A stretch of 64,000 nucleotides of DNA, from contig NZ_VFNC01000002.1 in assembly GCF_006715395.1 (NCBI RefSeq), positions 3,827,070 through 3,891,069 of the forward strand. Direction: 5' to 3'. Of this stretch, positions 35,577 through 44,272 are shown one piece after another; within the stretch, counting starts at the first letter, position 1; each line of letters starts with the position of its first letter. A program made the translations under genes and the position numbers. Under the pieces are notes generated by a model. The model saw only the letters and a list, made by a program, of their open reading frames with translations, was not told the origin of the DNA and made no database searches. This stretch comes from Streptomyces sp. SLBN-31. GTDB taxonomy: Bacteria; Actinomycetota; Actinomycetes; Streptomycetales; Streptomycetaceae.

Positions 35577-37063
35577 GACTCGGTCCCCCTCCAGATACCG
35601 GGGAACCGGTCCAGAGTTGCGGCCGCCGCCGTCACGTCGTCCGTGAGCGGCCGGTCGGCCTGGTCCTGTGCCAGTACGGATTCGGCGAGCCGAAGTGCAC
35701 GGCCCACCGGAAGTTCCGGGTCGGGCCTGAAGTCGCGCTGACGCAACGCCCGTACGGCGGCGACGAGTTCGCAGCCGACGACGAGACGGTACGCGCGACA
35801 GGCGCGCAGTGTCTGGCGTGCGGCGAGCGAGGCGAAACTGGCCTGTTCCTCGACGCCCCGGGAGAGTACAGCGTGGCCGAGGGAGGCGGGGGCGGAGAAG
35901 GCGCGCAGGTCGCCGAGGGCGGCGCCGGCGGCGTACTCCAGGATCATCACGCCGGAGGCGGCCGGCTCGTGGTCGGCGAGGAAGGGGCGCAGGCGGGTGA
36001 AGGCGAGTTCGTTGAGGGTGGACAGGCGGGAGGTCGACAGCCGTGCCACCTGCATCAGCGAGAGCCTGAAGTGGTCCAGGGCGAGGGCGAGCTGGGCCTG
36101 GTAGAAGCCGCCGTGATGGTAGGCGGCCATGTCCTCGGGCGAGATCAGCGGGTTCTCGGCGGCCGCGTTGATCTCCACGTCCAGCACCTTCTCCAGCGCG
36201 TCGGCGGCGTCGTGCGCCGGGCCGTGGATCTGGGGCAGGCAGCGGAAGCCGTACGGGTCCTGGATACGGCCCAGGGGCGGGGTGGGCCGGTCCGCGGCGC
36301 CGATCAGCAGCCGCATGCGGCGGGCCACTTCGGCGCTGCCGCGGTGCGGGCGGGCGGCGTGCACGGGGGCGGCGTAGGCCTCGTGCGAGCCGTCCACGGC
36401 CAGCAGCGACAGCGCGGCGACCACCTGGGTCGCCTCCACCAGGGCGCGCAGTTCGTGCAGGGCGAGCGCGGACTGGCCGAGGGTGAGGGCGTTGCTGCTG
36501 ATGAAGGCCAGGGCGTCGTTGTTGTCGAGGGGCTGGGCCGCGGGGGCGCCGGAGCCGTCACCGGCCGGCCGCCACGGATGCTCCCCCGCCAGCGCCAGCC
36601 CCACCTGGGCCAGTGCGGCGATGTCCCCGGTGCCGACCGACCCGAACTCGTTGACGACCGGATGCGCCCCCTTCGCCAGCGCCTCGCACAGGGCCGTCAC
36701 CACCGTCGGCCGCAGTCCCGCACCGCCGGCCAGCAGCTGGTTGGCGCGTACGGCGAGCATGGCCCGGACCTGCCGGGCGGGCAGCTCGTCCCCTATGGCG
36801 CCCGCGTGGCTGCGCAGCAGCCGCAGCCCGTGCCCGGTGGCTGCCTCGGTGGGCACGGGCTCGTTGCGGTTGGCGCCGACGCCGGTGGAGCGGCCGTAGA
36901 CGCGTCCCGTCGCGGCGATCCGGCGGGCCGCGTCCCAGGACTCGGTGACCCGCTTCATGGCGTCGGTCCCGGGCACCGGACGCGCGGAGCCGTCGGCGAG
37001 GCGGACGACGTCCTCGACGCCGAGCCCGATGCCGTCGAGGACGACCAGGCCGGTGTGCGTCAC
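35573..37063 (-). CDS. aromatic amino-acid ammonia-lyase (HAL/PAL-like) homologue without MIO motif
   Basis: A 496 aa member of the histidine/phenylalanine ammonia-lyase superfamily. It keeps the active-site Tyr56 loop (VYGRSTGVGANR), the later QDPYGFRCLPQIHG (Tyr and Arg) and EEQASFASLAARQTLRA. Where active enzymes have G-(A/C)-S-G-D, whose Ala-Ser-Gly cyclises to the electrophilic MIO group, this protein reads G144-T145-G146-D147 (FGSVGTGDIAAL): the serine is absent and the segment is one residue short. It cannot form MIO by the known route. It is coupled to a RpiR regulator and so unlikely to be the hut histidase. GTG at 37063 (GGGGAGTGGGGGC upstream) is preferred to the ATG at 37093. Confidence 0.82.
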   Translation of the reverse strand: MTHTGLVVLDGIGLGVEDVVRLADGSARPVPGTDAMKRVTESWDAARRIAATGRVYGRSTGVGANRNEPVPTEAATGHGLRLLRSHAGAIGDELPARQVRAMLAVRANQLLAGGAGLRPTVVTALCEALAKGAHPVVNEFGSVGTGDIAALAQVGLALAGEHPWRPAGDGSGAPAAQPLDNNDALAFISSNALTLGQSALALHELRALVEATQVVAALSLLAVDGSHEAYAAPVHAARPHRGSAEVARRMRLLIGAADRPTPPLGRIQDPYGFRCLPQIHGPAHDAADALEKVLDVEINAAAENPLISPEDMAAYHHGGFYQAQLALALDHFRLSLMQVARLSTSRLSTLNELAFTRLRPFLADHEPAASGVMILEYAAGAALGDLRAFSAPASLGHAVLSRGVEEQASFASLAARQTLRACRAYRLVVGCELVAAVRALRQRDFRPDPELPVGRALRLAESVLAQDQADRPLTDDVTAAAATLDRFPGIWRGTES

Positions 37064-37093
37064 GCCCCCACTCCCCTCACCCGGACACGCCAT

Positions 37094-37129
37094 ATTCAGA
37101 TTCTAGGAATGCTGCATGGCCCTATGCAG
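37094..37129. promoter_or_regulatory. inverted repeats upstream of the ammonia-lyase-like/RpiR operon
   Basis: ATTC-TAG-GAAT (37100-37110) and CTGCAT-GGCCCT-ATGCAG (37112-37129) are perfect short palindromes side by side, just upstream of the leftward operon. They are candidate operator sites for the RpiR-type regulator. Confidence 0.45.
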
Positions 37130-37256
37130 GCACAGCGTTCCCGATCGGGCGTGCCCCTCGCAAGATCGAGGCACCGTCCCGCCCGGCGAACCCCAGTCCG
37201 GACAGGGGGGCTATCCCCAGTGCGACGGGCGCCGCGGCTGCCTACCGTGGGATTCC

Positions 37257-37712
37257 ATGACAGGCATGGGGACGGAGACGGCGATGGACGCGCGGGACGC
37301 GGAGCTCAAGAAGGAACTCAACGCCACGCTGCAGGCGCGCAGGGAGCTGGGCGAGGAGTACGAGTCCGCACTGGTCGACTCCTTCCTGGAGAAGGTCGAC
37401 CAGCGCATCGACGGGGCGGTCGATCGGCGGGTGCGCCGGCAGATGGCCGAGCAGCAGATGGTGGTGGCCCGCGGCGCCCGCGGGCCGAAGCCGACGGACT
37501 CCTGGGGTGAGCGCTTCGGCTTCGGCATGGTCTCGATGGTCCTGGCGATCCCGCTGTCCGCGATCGGCGGCGGCATCGCCCACCTGCCCGGCCTCTTCGT
37601 CACCTGGGCCGGAATCGTCGGCGTCAACGCCTTCCAGGCGGCGCGCGCCAACCCCAGCCTGTTCGGCGCGCGGCGCCGGCGGGACAAGGACGGCGACCGC
37701 TGGGAGGACTGA
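37257..37712 (+). CDS. small integral membrane protein with N-terminal charged helix
   Basis: A 151 aa protein. Residues 8-75 form a highly charged helix or coiled coil (DARDAELKKELNATLQARRELGEEYESALVDSFLEKVDQRI). A hydrophobic hairpin of two segments follows (about 96-137, MVSMVLAIPLSAIGGGIAHLPGLFVTWAGIVGVNAF), then a basic tail. No family recognised. The ATG at 37257 comes 10 bases after TACCGT, which suggests a leaderless transcript; in-frame ATGs at 37266 and 37284 are alternatives. Convergent with the SDR gene. Confidence 0.65.
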   Translation: MTGMGTETAMDARDAELKKELNATLQARRELGEEYESALVDSFLEKVDQRIDGAVDRRVRRQMAEQQMVVARGARGPKPTDSWGERFGFGMVSMVLAIPLSAIGGGIAHLPGLFVTWAGIVGVNAFQAARANPSLFGARRRRDKDGDRWED

Positions 37713-37715
37713 CCC

Positions 37716-38477
37716 TCACGCCTGCCGGGTCGGCAGCACCATGATCTGCCGCAGGTTGACGTGCCGGGGACGGCTGCTGACGTACGCCACGACGTCGGCG
37801 ACCTCCTCCGAGGACAGGGCGCCCATCGTGTCCACCATCGCGTCGACGAACTCCCGCATCGTGTCGCTCTCGATGTGCGAGGCGAGCTCGGTCGCCGTCA
37901 GTCCCGGCTCGATGTTGGTGACCCGGACGTCGCGCGGCCCGAACTCGGTGCGCAGGGTGGCGGAGAGGTGGGTCAGCGCGGCCTTGGTCGCCCCGTACAC
38001 CGCGTAGGAGGGGAAGGTGAGGTGGGCGCCGACCGACGAGATGTTCACCAGGTCCGCGGCCCGCCCCGCCGCGGCGGCGGCGAGCAGGTCCCCGGTGAAG
38101 GCGCGGATCATCCGCAGCACCCCGGTGACGTTCGTGTCGATCATCCGCTGCCACTCGTCGATGCGCCCGTCGTCCACGGGGTGGGGCAGCATCACACCCG
38201 CCGAGTTCACGACCAGGTCGACGGCTCCGTACTCCGCGTGGATCCGCTCGACGGCCGCGTCCACCGAGCCGTCGTCGGTCACGTCGGCGGCGACGGCGAC
38301 GGCCTGCCCGCCGTCGGCCCTGATCTTCTCCACGACGGCGTCCAGCCGCTCCCGGCGCCGGGCCAGCAGCGCGACCCTCGCACCCTGCGCGGCCAGCAGC
38401 ACGGCGACGGCCTCGCCGATCCCGCTCGCGGCCCCGGTGACGACGGCGGTACGGCCGTCCAGGTTCTCGTACGACAT
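37716..38477 (-). CDS. short-chain dehydrogenase/reductase (SDR)
   Basis: A 253 aa classical SDR. The cofactor motif TGAASGIGEAVA is at 15-26, NSAG is present, the catalytic Ser is in NISSVGAH, and Tyr-Lys are in YGATK. The basic ALLARRRERLD after the second strand suggests NADP(H). The substrate is unknown; the closest style is the YdfG/serine-dehydrogenase-like group. ATG start at 38477. Divergent from an XRE regulator of the MmyB type, an arrangement commonly seen where the regulator controls the SDR. Confidence 0.88.
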   Translation of the reverse strand: MSYENLDGRTAVVTGAASGIGEAVAVLLAAQGARVALLARRRERLDAVVEKIRADGGQAVAVAADVTDDGSVDAAVERIHAEYGAVDLVVNSAGVMLPHPVDDGRIDEWQRMIDTNVTGVLRMIRAFTGDLLAAAAAGRAADLVNISSVGAHLTFPSYAVYGATKAALTHLSATLRTEFGPRDVRVTNIEPGLTATELASHIESDTMREFVDAMVDTMGALSSEEVADVVAYVSSRPRHVNLRQIMVLPTRQA

Positions 38478-38552
38478 GGTGCACTCCCTGAGCGATCGGG
38501 CCGCCGGCGTGCCCGGCGGCGACCACCACCGTGCGCCGCCGGGCCGGTCCCA

Positions 38553-38594
38553 CCCAGGGATGCGCTTTTCCTGGGTCTGCCAGAACCAGGCTGG
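38553..38594. promoter_or_regulatory. inverted-repeat cluster between SDR and XRE genes
   Basis: CCCAGG-N11-CCTGGG (38553-38575) overlaps CTGG-N5-CCAG-AA-CCAG-G-CTGG (38571-38594). TACGAT (38611-38616), a likely -10 box, follows, 7 bases before the XRE start. Candidate operator for the divergent pair. Confidence 0.5.
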
Positions 38595-38623
38595 AATCCC
38601 GCCCCTCCCCTACGATCGAACCC

Positions 38624-39448
38624 ATGAACGGGGACCTCGGAGACTTCCTGCGCTCGCGCCGTGCCCGCATACAGCCCGAGGAGGTGGGGCTGGCCTCGTA
38701 CGGCCGGCGCCGCGTGCCGGGCCTGCGCCGCGAGGAGGTGGCACAGCTCGCCGGCGTGAGCGTGGACTACTACATCCGGCTGGAGCAGGGGCGTGGACCG
38801 AGTGTGTCGGACGCCGTGCTGGACGCCGTCTCGCGCGTGCTGCGGCTGGACGAGGGGGAGCACGCCTACCTGTACGAGGTGGCCCGGCCGCACAAGAAGC
38901 GCGAGCGGCGGGCCGCGTCCCGGGTCCGCCCCGGCATCCGGGCGCTGCTCGACGGCATGACGCACACCCCGGCGTTCGTCCTCGGGCCCGCCATGGACGT
39001 ACTGGCCTGGAACGCGCTCGCCGACGCGCTGAGCGGCTTCAGCCGTATGACGGCGGCCGGCCGCAGCGTGCCCCGGCAGGTGTTCCTTGACCCGGCGAGC
39101 CGTGAGCTGTACCCGGAGTGGTCCGCGGTGGCCGCCCAGACCGTCGCCAACCTGCGGATCTGCGCGGGCCGGTACGCCGACGACCCCGAACTGTGCGCGC
39201 TGGTCGGGGAACTGTCCGTCAAGAGCGAGGACTTCCGCCGCCTGTGGGCCGACCACCAGGTCAAGGAGTGCGCGTACGGCGTGAAGCGGATGCGGCACCC
39301 GGTGGCGGGCCTGCTGACCCTGCCGTACGAGACCCTGACGATCCCCACCGACCAGGACCAGACGCTCGTCGTCTACACGCCCGAGCCGGGCTCGGAGACG
39401 GCGGAGAGGCTGGCGCTGCTGGGCAGTTGGGCCGGCGCACGCGCGTAG
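38624..39448 (+). CDS. XRE-family regulator, MmyB-like ligand-binding domain
   Basis: A 274 aa protein. An N-terminal HTH_31/XRE domain (FLRSRRARIQPEEVGL, RRRVPGLRREEVAQLAGVSVDYYIRLEQGRG) is followed by the MmyB-like C-terminal domain (AFVLGPAMDVLAWNALADAL, RNLR-like segments, VAGLLTLPYETLTIP, LVVYTPEPGS), which binds fatty acids in structural homologues. The ATG at 38624 lies 7 bases after a TACGAT -10 box, so the transcript is probably leaderless. Likely controls the divergent SDR gene. Confidence 0.88.
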   Translation: MNGDLGDFLRSRRARIQPEEVGLASYGRRRVPGLRREEVAQLAGVSVDYYIRLEQGRGPSVSDAVLDAVSRVLRLDEGEHAYLYEVARPHKKRERRAASRVRPGIRALLDGMTHTPAFVLGPAMDVLAWNALADALSGFSRMTAAGRSVPRQVFLDPASRELYPEWSAVAAQTVANLRICAGRYADDPELCALVGELSVKSEDFRRLWADHQVKECAYGVKRMRHPVAGLLTLPYETLTIPTDQDQTLVVYTPEPGSETAERLALLGSWAGARA

Positions 39449-39459
39449 AAGGAGGATGC

Positions 39460-39512
39460 GCGGGGACCGCCGCACCCCCGTTGCCGGGGGGCGGGACGAC
39501 GGCGGTCCCCGC
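39460..39512. terminator. terminator after the XRE gene
   Basis: A 13-bp perfect stem GCGGGGACCGCCG / CGGCGGTCCCCGC, with an inner CCCCCG/CGGGGG hairpin, 12 bp past the stop. Confidence 0.8.
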
Positions 39513-39774
39513 GAAGGACGCTGACCGGGTCAGGCCGGGCCTCGCGTCCGGCGTCCATGGAGGTCCGGGAGCCGCTCCGGAGGTCCTTGGACGATCGGCG
39601 CCGGCCTGGGCGGGGAGCCGCTCCCGCCCTGCCGACACCCACTAATCTGCCGGACGCGTGTTAAGCGTGTGCTGCGTGGACGTGACACCCTCGTACCACT
39701 TCCGCGAAGTCCGCGGAGATCGTCGAACGCCGCAAGACCCGCGCCGGCACCGGCCGTTCACCGGACGTTCGCCG
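39513..39774. other. non-coding gap before the cystathionine beta-synthase end
   Basis: About 260 bp between convergent genes. Open frames here lack ribosome sites and family resemblance. I see no RNA gene or repeat. Confidence 0.3.
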
Positions 39775-41163
39775 TCACTTCCCGCCCTTGGCGAGGAAGG
39801 CCAGCAGGTCCTGCCGGCTGACCACGCCGGTCGGCTTGCCCTCGACGAGGACGATGGCCGCGTCGGCGGCGCCGAGCACGGACATCAGGTCGGCGACCGG
39901 CTCGCCGGAGCCGACCTGGGGCAGCGGGGCGGACATGTGCTTCTCCAGCGGGTCCTCCAGCGAGGCCCGCTGGGTGAACAGCGCGTCCAGCAGCTCGCGC
40001 TCGACGACCGAGCCGACGACCTCGGCTGCCATCACGTCCGGGTGGCCGGCGCCCGGCTTGACGATCGGCATCTGCGAGACGCCGTACTCGCGCAGCACCT
40101 CGATGGCCTGGCCGACGGTCTCGTCGGGGTGCATGTGGACGAGGGACGGGATGGCGCCGTGCTCCTTGTCGTTGAGGACGTCGCCGACGCGGGCGCTGGG
40201 GCCCTCGTCCTCCAGGAAGCCGTAGTCGGCCATCCACTCGTCGTTGAAGATCTTGCTGAGGTAGCCGCGGCCGCTGTCCGGCAGCAGGACGACCACGACG
40301 TCGTCCTCGGTGAGCCGCTCGGCGACCCGCAGCGCGGCCACGACCGCCATGCCGCAGGAGCCGCCGACCAGCAGGCCCTCCTCCTTGGCCAGGCGGCGGG
40401 TCATCTGGAAGGAGTCCTTGTCGGAGACGGCCACGATCTCGTCGGCCACGGTCCGGTCGTAGGCGGTGGGCCAGAAGTCCTCGCCCACGCCCTCCACCAG
40501 GTACGGCCGCCCGGACCCGCCGGAGTACACGGAACCCTCGGGGTCGGCGCCGACGACCTGCACCCGGCCGTCGCTGACGTCCTTCAGGTACCGGCCGGTG
40601 CCGGAGATGGTGCCGCCGGTGCCCACGCCCGCGACGAAGTGGGTGATCTTCCCCTCCGTCTGCTCCCACAGCTCGGGGCCGGTGGAGTGGTAGTGCGAGA
40701 GCGGGTTGTTGGGGTTGGAGTACTGGTCCGGCTTCCACGCGCCGGGCGTCTCGCGCACCAGCCGGTCGGAGACGTTGTAGTAGGAGTCCGGGTGCTCGGG
40801 GTCCACGGCGGTCGGGCAGACGACGACCTCGGCGCCGTACGCGCGCAGCACGTTGATCTTGTCAGTGCTCACCTTGTCGGGGCAGACGAAGATGCACTTG
40901 TACCCCTTCTGCTGGGCCACGATGGCCAGTCCCACGCCGGTGTTGCCGCTGGTGGGCTCCACGATCGTGCCGCCCGGCTTCAGCTCCCCGCTCTGCTCCG
41001 CCGCCTCGATCATGCGCAGCGCGATGCGGTCCTTCACCGAGCCGCCCGGGTTGAAGTACTCGACCTTGGCCAGGACGGTGGCCCTGATGCCCTTGGTAAC
41101 GCTGTTGAGCCTCACCAGCGGGGTGTTGCCGACGAGGCTGATCATCGAGTCGTGGAATCGCAC
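39775..41163 (-). CDS. cystathionine beta-synthase
   Basis: A 462 aa PLP enzyme with a C-terminal CBS-domain pair. It condenses serine (or O-acetylserine) and homocysteine to cystathionine in transsulfuration. The PLP lysine is Lys44 in NPGGSVKDR; EPTSGNTGVGLA and the phosphate loop VAGVGTGGTISGTG are present. Two CBS motifs (about 335-460; MHPDETVGQAIEVLREYGVSQMPIV and PTGVVSRQDLLAFLA) probably give regulation. I chose GTG at 41163 (RFHDSMISLVGNTPLV), because the open frame to 41235 adds an unrelated stretch. Divergent from the SGNH hydrolase. O-acetylserine sulfhydrylase activity is the alternative. Confidence 0.92.
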   Translation of the reverse strand: MRFHDSMISLVGNTPLVRLNSVTKGIRATVLAKVEYFNPGGSVKDRIALRMIEAAEQSGELKPGGTIVEPTSGNTGVGLAIVAQQKGYKCIFVCPDKVSTDKINVLRAYGAEVVVCPTAVDPEHPDSYYNVSDRLVRETPGAWKPDQYSNPNNPLSHYHSTGPELWEQTEGKITHFVAGVGTGGTISGTGRYLKDVSDGRVQVVGADPEGSVYSGGSGRPYLVEGVGEDFWPTAYDRTVADEIVAVSDKDSFQMTRRLAKEEGLLVGGSCGMAVVAALRVAERLTEDDVVVVLLPDSGRGYLSKIFNDEWMADYGFLEDEGPSARVGDVLNDKEHGAIPSLVHMHPDETVGQAIEVLREYGVSQMPIVKPGAGHPDVMAAEVVGSVVERELLDALFTQRASLEDPLEKHMSAPLPQVGSGEPVADLMSVLGAADAAIVLVEGKPTGVVSRQDLLAFLAKGGK

Positions 41164-41323
41164 CGTTGTCTCCGGTCGCTTGCAAAAAAAGTGGTCCTGG
41201 TGGTCCGGCCAGCCTATGACCTGTGGACCGTCCACGACGGTCGTTCACTCCCCGTTGAGATTGGCGCACCGTCTGTACGGGGCAAGGAGTGGGTGTACGG
41301 CTAAGAGGAGGTGGCGGCGACGC

Positions 41324-42367
41324 ATGACGAGCATGTCGAGGGCACGGGTGGCCCGGCGGATCGCGGCCGGCGCCGCGTACGGCGGCGGCGGGATCGGACT
41401 GGCCGGCGCGGCCGCCGTGGGTCTGCTGCTGGCGGAGGTGCAGCTGGCCAAGCGCCATGTGGGCAACGGCGGCAGCGGGCGGGTGCCGGTGGCGGACGGC
41501 CTGTACGGCACCGCGTACACCGTTCCCGACGAACCTCCCCTGCGCCTGACGATGCTCGGTGACTCCACGGCCGCCGGCCAGGGCGTGCACCGGGCGGGCC
41601 AGACACCGGGCGCGCTGCTGGCCTCCGGTCTGTCGGCGGTGGCGGAGCGTCCGGTGGAGCTGCACAACGTGGCCCTGCCGGGGGCCACGTCCGACGACCT
41701 GGACCGCCAGGTGGCCCTGGTGCTGGCGAACCCCGCCCGGATGCCGGACGTCTGCGTGATCATGATCGGCGCGAACGACGTCACGAACCGCATGCCGCCG
41801 ACCCGCTCCGTCCGCCATCTGGCGGCGGCGGTCCGCCGGCTGCGCACGGCCGGCGCGGAGGTGGTGGTCGGCACCTGCCCCGACCTCGGCACGATCGAGC
41901 CGGTCCAGCAGCCGCTGCGCTGGCTGGCCCGCCGGGCCTCCCGTCAGCTGGCGGCGGCCCAGACGATCGGCGTGGTGGAGCAGGGCGGCCGTACCGTCTC
42001 GCTGGGCGACCTGCTGGGCCCGGAGTTCGAGGCCAACCCGCGCGAGCTGTTCGGCCCCGACAACTACCACCCCTCGGCGGAGGGGTACGCGACGGCGGCC
42101 ATGGCCGTCCTCCCGACGGTCTGCGCCGCCCTGGCGCTGTGGCCGGCGGACGAGGACCGCCCGGACGCGGCGCGGCGCGAGGGCTTCCTGCCGGTGGCGC
42201 GGGCGGCCGCCGAGGCGGCGTCCGAGCCCGGCACGGAGGTCACGGCCGCGATGCCGACGGGCCCGCGCGGCCCCTGGGCCCTCCTCAAGCGCAGGCGCAG
42301 GCGGCGGGTGACAGAACCAACCCCCTCCGAACCCACCCCGACCCCCTCCAGCCCGTCCGGAGTCTGA
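41324..42367 (+). CDS. SGNH/GDSL-family hydrolase with N-terminal membrane segment
   Basis: A 347 aa protein. An N-terminal hydrophobic Gly/Ala stretch (residues 9-32) is a signal anchor. The SGNH hydrolase core follows: block I with nucleophile Ser in TMLGDSTAAGQG, block II Gly (NVALPGATSDD), block III IGANDV, and block V Asp/His in DNYHPSAEGY. Probably an esterase or lipase facing the envelope. The basic and Pro/Ser/Thr-rich C-terminal tail runs into a copy of the neighbouring intergenic repeat, which supplies the last residues and stop codon. The ATG at 41324 is behind AGAGGAGG. Confidence 0.85.
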   Translation: MTSMSRARVARRIAAGAAYGGGGIGLAGAAAVGLLLAEVQLAKRHVGNGGSGRVPVADGLYGTAYTVPDEPPLRLTMLGDSTAAGQGVHRAGQTPGALLASGLSAVAERPVELHNVALPGATSDDLDRQVALVLANPARMPDVCVIMIGANDVTNRMPPTRSVRHLAAAVRRLRTAGAEVVVGTCPDLGTIEPVQQPLRWLARRASRQLAAAQTIGVVEQGGRTVSLGDLLGPEFEANPRELFGPDNYHPSAEGYATAAMAVLPTVCAALALWPADEDRPDAARREGFLPVARAAAEAASEPGTEVTAAMPTGPRGPWALLKRRRRRRVTEPTPSEPTPTPSSPSGV

Positions 42368-42400
42368 GGTCCCCAGCCGATCCGGCATTCCAGGCCGGGC
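42346..42400 (+). repeat. degenerate copy of the 95-bp repeat overlapping the SGNH gene end
   Basis: CTCCAGCCCGTCCGGAGTCTGAGG is a mutated form of the start of the two intact copies downstream (CCAGCCCGTCCGGCGTTCGAGG). It contains the TGA stop of the SGNH hydrolase. Confidence 0.65.
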
Positions 42401-42422
42401 CCCGGACCACCGTCCGCCCTGT

Positions 42423-42517
42423 CCAGCCCGTCCGGCGTTCGAGGACGAGGCCCGCAGGACCGACAGGGGGTCTGGGGGCGCGGCCCCCGGGAACCCGCAC
42501 CCCCATCCACCCGCACC
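42423..42517. repeat. 95-bp Streptomyces intergenic repeat, copy 1
   Basis: Starts CCAGCCCGTCCGGCGTTCGA and includes the palindromic GGGGGCGCGGCCCCCGG. It matches the family of 'CAGCCCGTCCGGCGTTTGAGGA' elements that I recall as scattered through Streptomyces genomes. It is 94/95 identical to copy 2. Confidence 0.85.
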
Positions 42518-42539
42518 CTCCAGACCACCCTCCACCCCT

Positions 42540-42634
42540 CCAGCCCGCCCGGCGTTCGAGGACGAGGCCCGCAGGACCGACAGGGGGTCTGGGGGCGCGG
42601 CCCCCGGGAACCCGCACCCCCATCCACCCGCACC
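42540..42634. repeat. 95-bp Streptomyces intergenic repeat, copy 2
   Basis: A direct repeat of copy 1 with a period of 117 bp; a single difference (CCCG-C-CCGG for CCCG-T-CCGG). The rest of the SGNH-thiolase gap (42635-42781) holds a Pro-codon-like C-rich stretch, then a more AT-rich segment with ACGTACGTACG, presumably the thiolase promoter. Confidence 0.85.
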
Positions 42635-42781
42635 GGCACCCGCCCACCCGCCGGAGGCCCAAGCAAGCGCTTAGAAAATTGCGGTCAGGGTCACACCGTC
42701 GCACCCGTGACCCCGACCATACGTACGGGTAACTTCCCAACCAGCCCTGCCCACGCACGTACGTACGCCAATGGAGCCGTG

Positions 42782-44002
42782 ATGCCCGAAGCCGTGATCG
42801 TCTCGACCGCCCGCTCCCCCATCGGCCGCGCCTTCAAGGGCTCCCTGAAAGACCTGCGCCCCGACGACCTCGCCGCCACGATCATCCAGGCCGCCCTCGC
42901 CAAGGTCCCCGAGCTGGACCCGAAGGACATCGAGGACCTGATGCTCGGCTGTGGTCTGCCCGGCGGCGAGCAGGGCAACAACCTCGGCCGTATCGTCGCC
43001 GTGCAGATGGGCATGGACCACCTGCCGGGCTGCACCATCACCCGGTACTGCTCCTCCTCCCTGCAGACCTCCCGCATGGCCCTGCACGCCATCAAGGCCG
43101 GCGAGGGCGACGTCTTCATCTCGGCCGGCGTCGAGATGGTCTCCCGGTACGTGAAGGGGAACTCCGACAGCCTCCCCGACACGCACAACCCCCTCTTCGC
43201 CGAGGCCGAGGCCCGCACCGCCGAGGTCGCCGCGCAGGAGAACACCACCTGGCACGACCCGCGCGAGGACGGCCTGGTCCCCGACCCGTACATCGCGATG
43301 GGGCAGACCGCCGAGAACCTGGCCCGCCTCAAGGGCGTCACCCGCCAGGACATGGACGAGTTCGGCGTCCGTTCGCAGAACCTCGCGGAGGAAGCCATCA
43401 AGAACGGCTTCTGGGAGCGCGAGATCACCCCGGTGACCCTCCCCGACGGCACGGTCGTCTCCAAGGACGACGGCCCGCGCGCCGGTGTCACCCTGGACGG
43501 CGTCGCCGGCCTCAAGCCCGTCTTCCGTCCCGACGGCCTGGTCACCGCCGGCAACTGCTGCCCGCTGAACGACGGCGCCGCCGCGGTCGTCATCATGAGC
43601 GACACCAAGGCCCGCGAGCTCGGCCTCACCCCGCTCGCCCGCATCGTGTCGACCGGCGTCTCCGGTCTCTCCCCCGAGATCATGGGCCTCGGCCCGGTCG
43701 AGGCGAGCAAGCAGGCCCTGAGCCGCGCCGGCCTGACCATCGGCGACATCGACCTGGTCGAGATCAACGAGGCGTTCGCCGCCCAGGTGATCCCCTCCTA
43801 CCGCGACCTCGGCATCCCGCTGGAGAAGCTGAACGTCAACGGCGGCGCCATCGCCGTCGGCCACCCCTTCGGCATGACCGGCGCCCGCATCACAGGCACG
43901 CTCATCAACTCCCTGCAGTTCCACGACAAGCAGTTCGGCCTGGAGACCATGTGCGTCGGCGGCGGCCAGGGCATGGCGATGGTCATCGAGCGTCTGAGCT
44001 GA
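42782..44002 (+). CDS. acetyl-CoA C-acetyltransferase (thiolase)
   Basis: A 406 aa thiolase. It either condenses two acetyl-CoA or cleaves 3-ketoacyl-CoA. Nucleophile Cys90 is in [10 protein letters not shown], catalytic His361 in [12 protein letters not shown] and the second Cys391 in [28 protein letters not shown] is the signature region. ATG at 42782 behind GGAG. It is a single gene with its own terminator. Biosynthetic and degradative thiolases cannot be told apart from sequence alone. Confidence 0.93.
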   Translation: MPEAVIVSTARSPIGRAFKGSLKDLRPDDLAATIIQAALAKVPELDPKDIEDLMLGCGLPGGEQGNNLGRIVAVQMGMDHLPGCTITRYCSSSLQTSRMALHAIKAGEGDVFISAGVEMVSRYVKGNSDSLPDTHNPLFAEAEARTAEVAAQENTTWHDPREDGLVPDPYIAMGQTAENLARLKGVTRQDMDEFGVRSQNLAEEAIKNGFWEREITPVTLPDGTVVSKDDGPRAGVTLDGVAGLKPVFRPDGLVTAGNCCPLNDGAAAVVIMSDTKARELGLTPLARIVSTGVSGLSPEIMGLGPVEASKQALSRAGLTIGDIDLVEINEAFAAQVIPSYRDLGIPLEKLNVNGGAIAVGHPFGMTGARITGTLINSLQFHDKQFGLETMCVGGGQGMAMVIERLS

Positions 44003-44040
44003 GCCCTCCGTAACCACCGGGGCACACCTCGTGAGCCTCT

Positions 44041-44080
44041 GGCCCGGAGTCCGGGACACCCCTGGACTTCGGGCCGTTTT
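44041..44080 (+). terminator. terminator of the thiolase gene
   Basis: A 12-bp stem GGCCCGGAGTCC / GGACTTCGGGCC with one mismatch, then GTTTTG. The following gap to 44272 holds a small AAGTCG-GGGGT-CGACTT hairpin (44238-44254), just before the next ribosome site; nothing else seen. Confidence 0.75.
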
Positions 44081-44272
44081 GTGATCCAATCTCCCCCAGG
44101 ATGTGACCTATCTCCCTAACCGGAGAGATCCACGCAGGTCAGCGCCGTCACGGTGGGGGCCACGGGCCCAAAGTCCTGTCCTATTCGTGACGTTACGCAC
44201 TGACAGCTGGTTAGTCCGCCCTTCAAGCTGATGTAGGAAGTCGGGGGTCGACTTTGAACCGGGAGTACGTCA

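Noticed and set aside
35573..37063. Calling this the hut histidine ammonia-lyase (hutH)
   Set aside because: The MIO-forming Ala-Ser-Gly is absent and the gene is coupled to a RpiR regulator several kilobases from the hut operon.
44238..44254. A riboswitch or thermosensor before the membrane-anchored protein
   Set aside because: Only a 6-bp hairpin near the ribosome site; too small and too common to support a specific regulatory claim.
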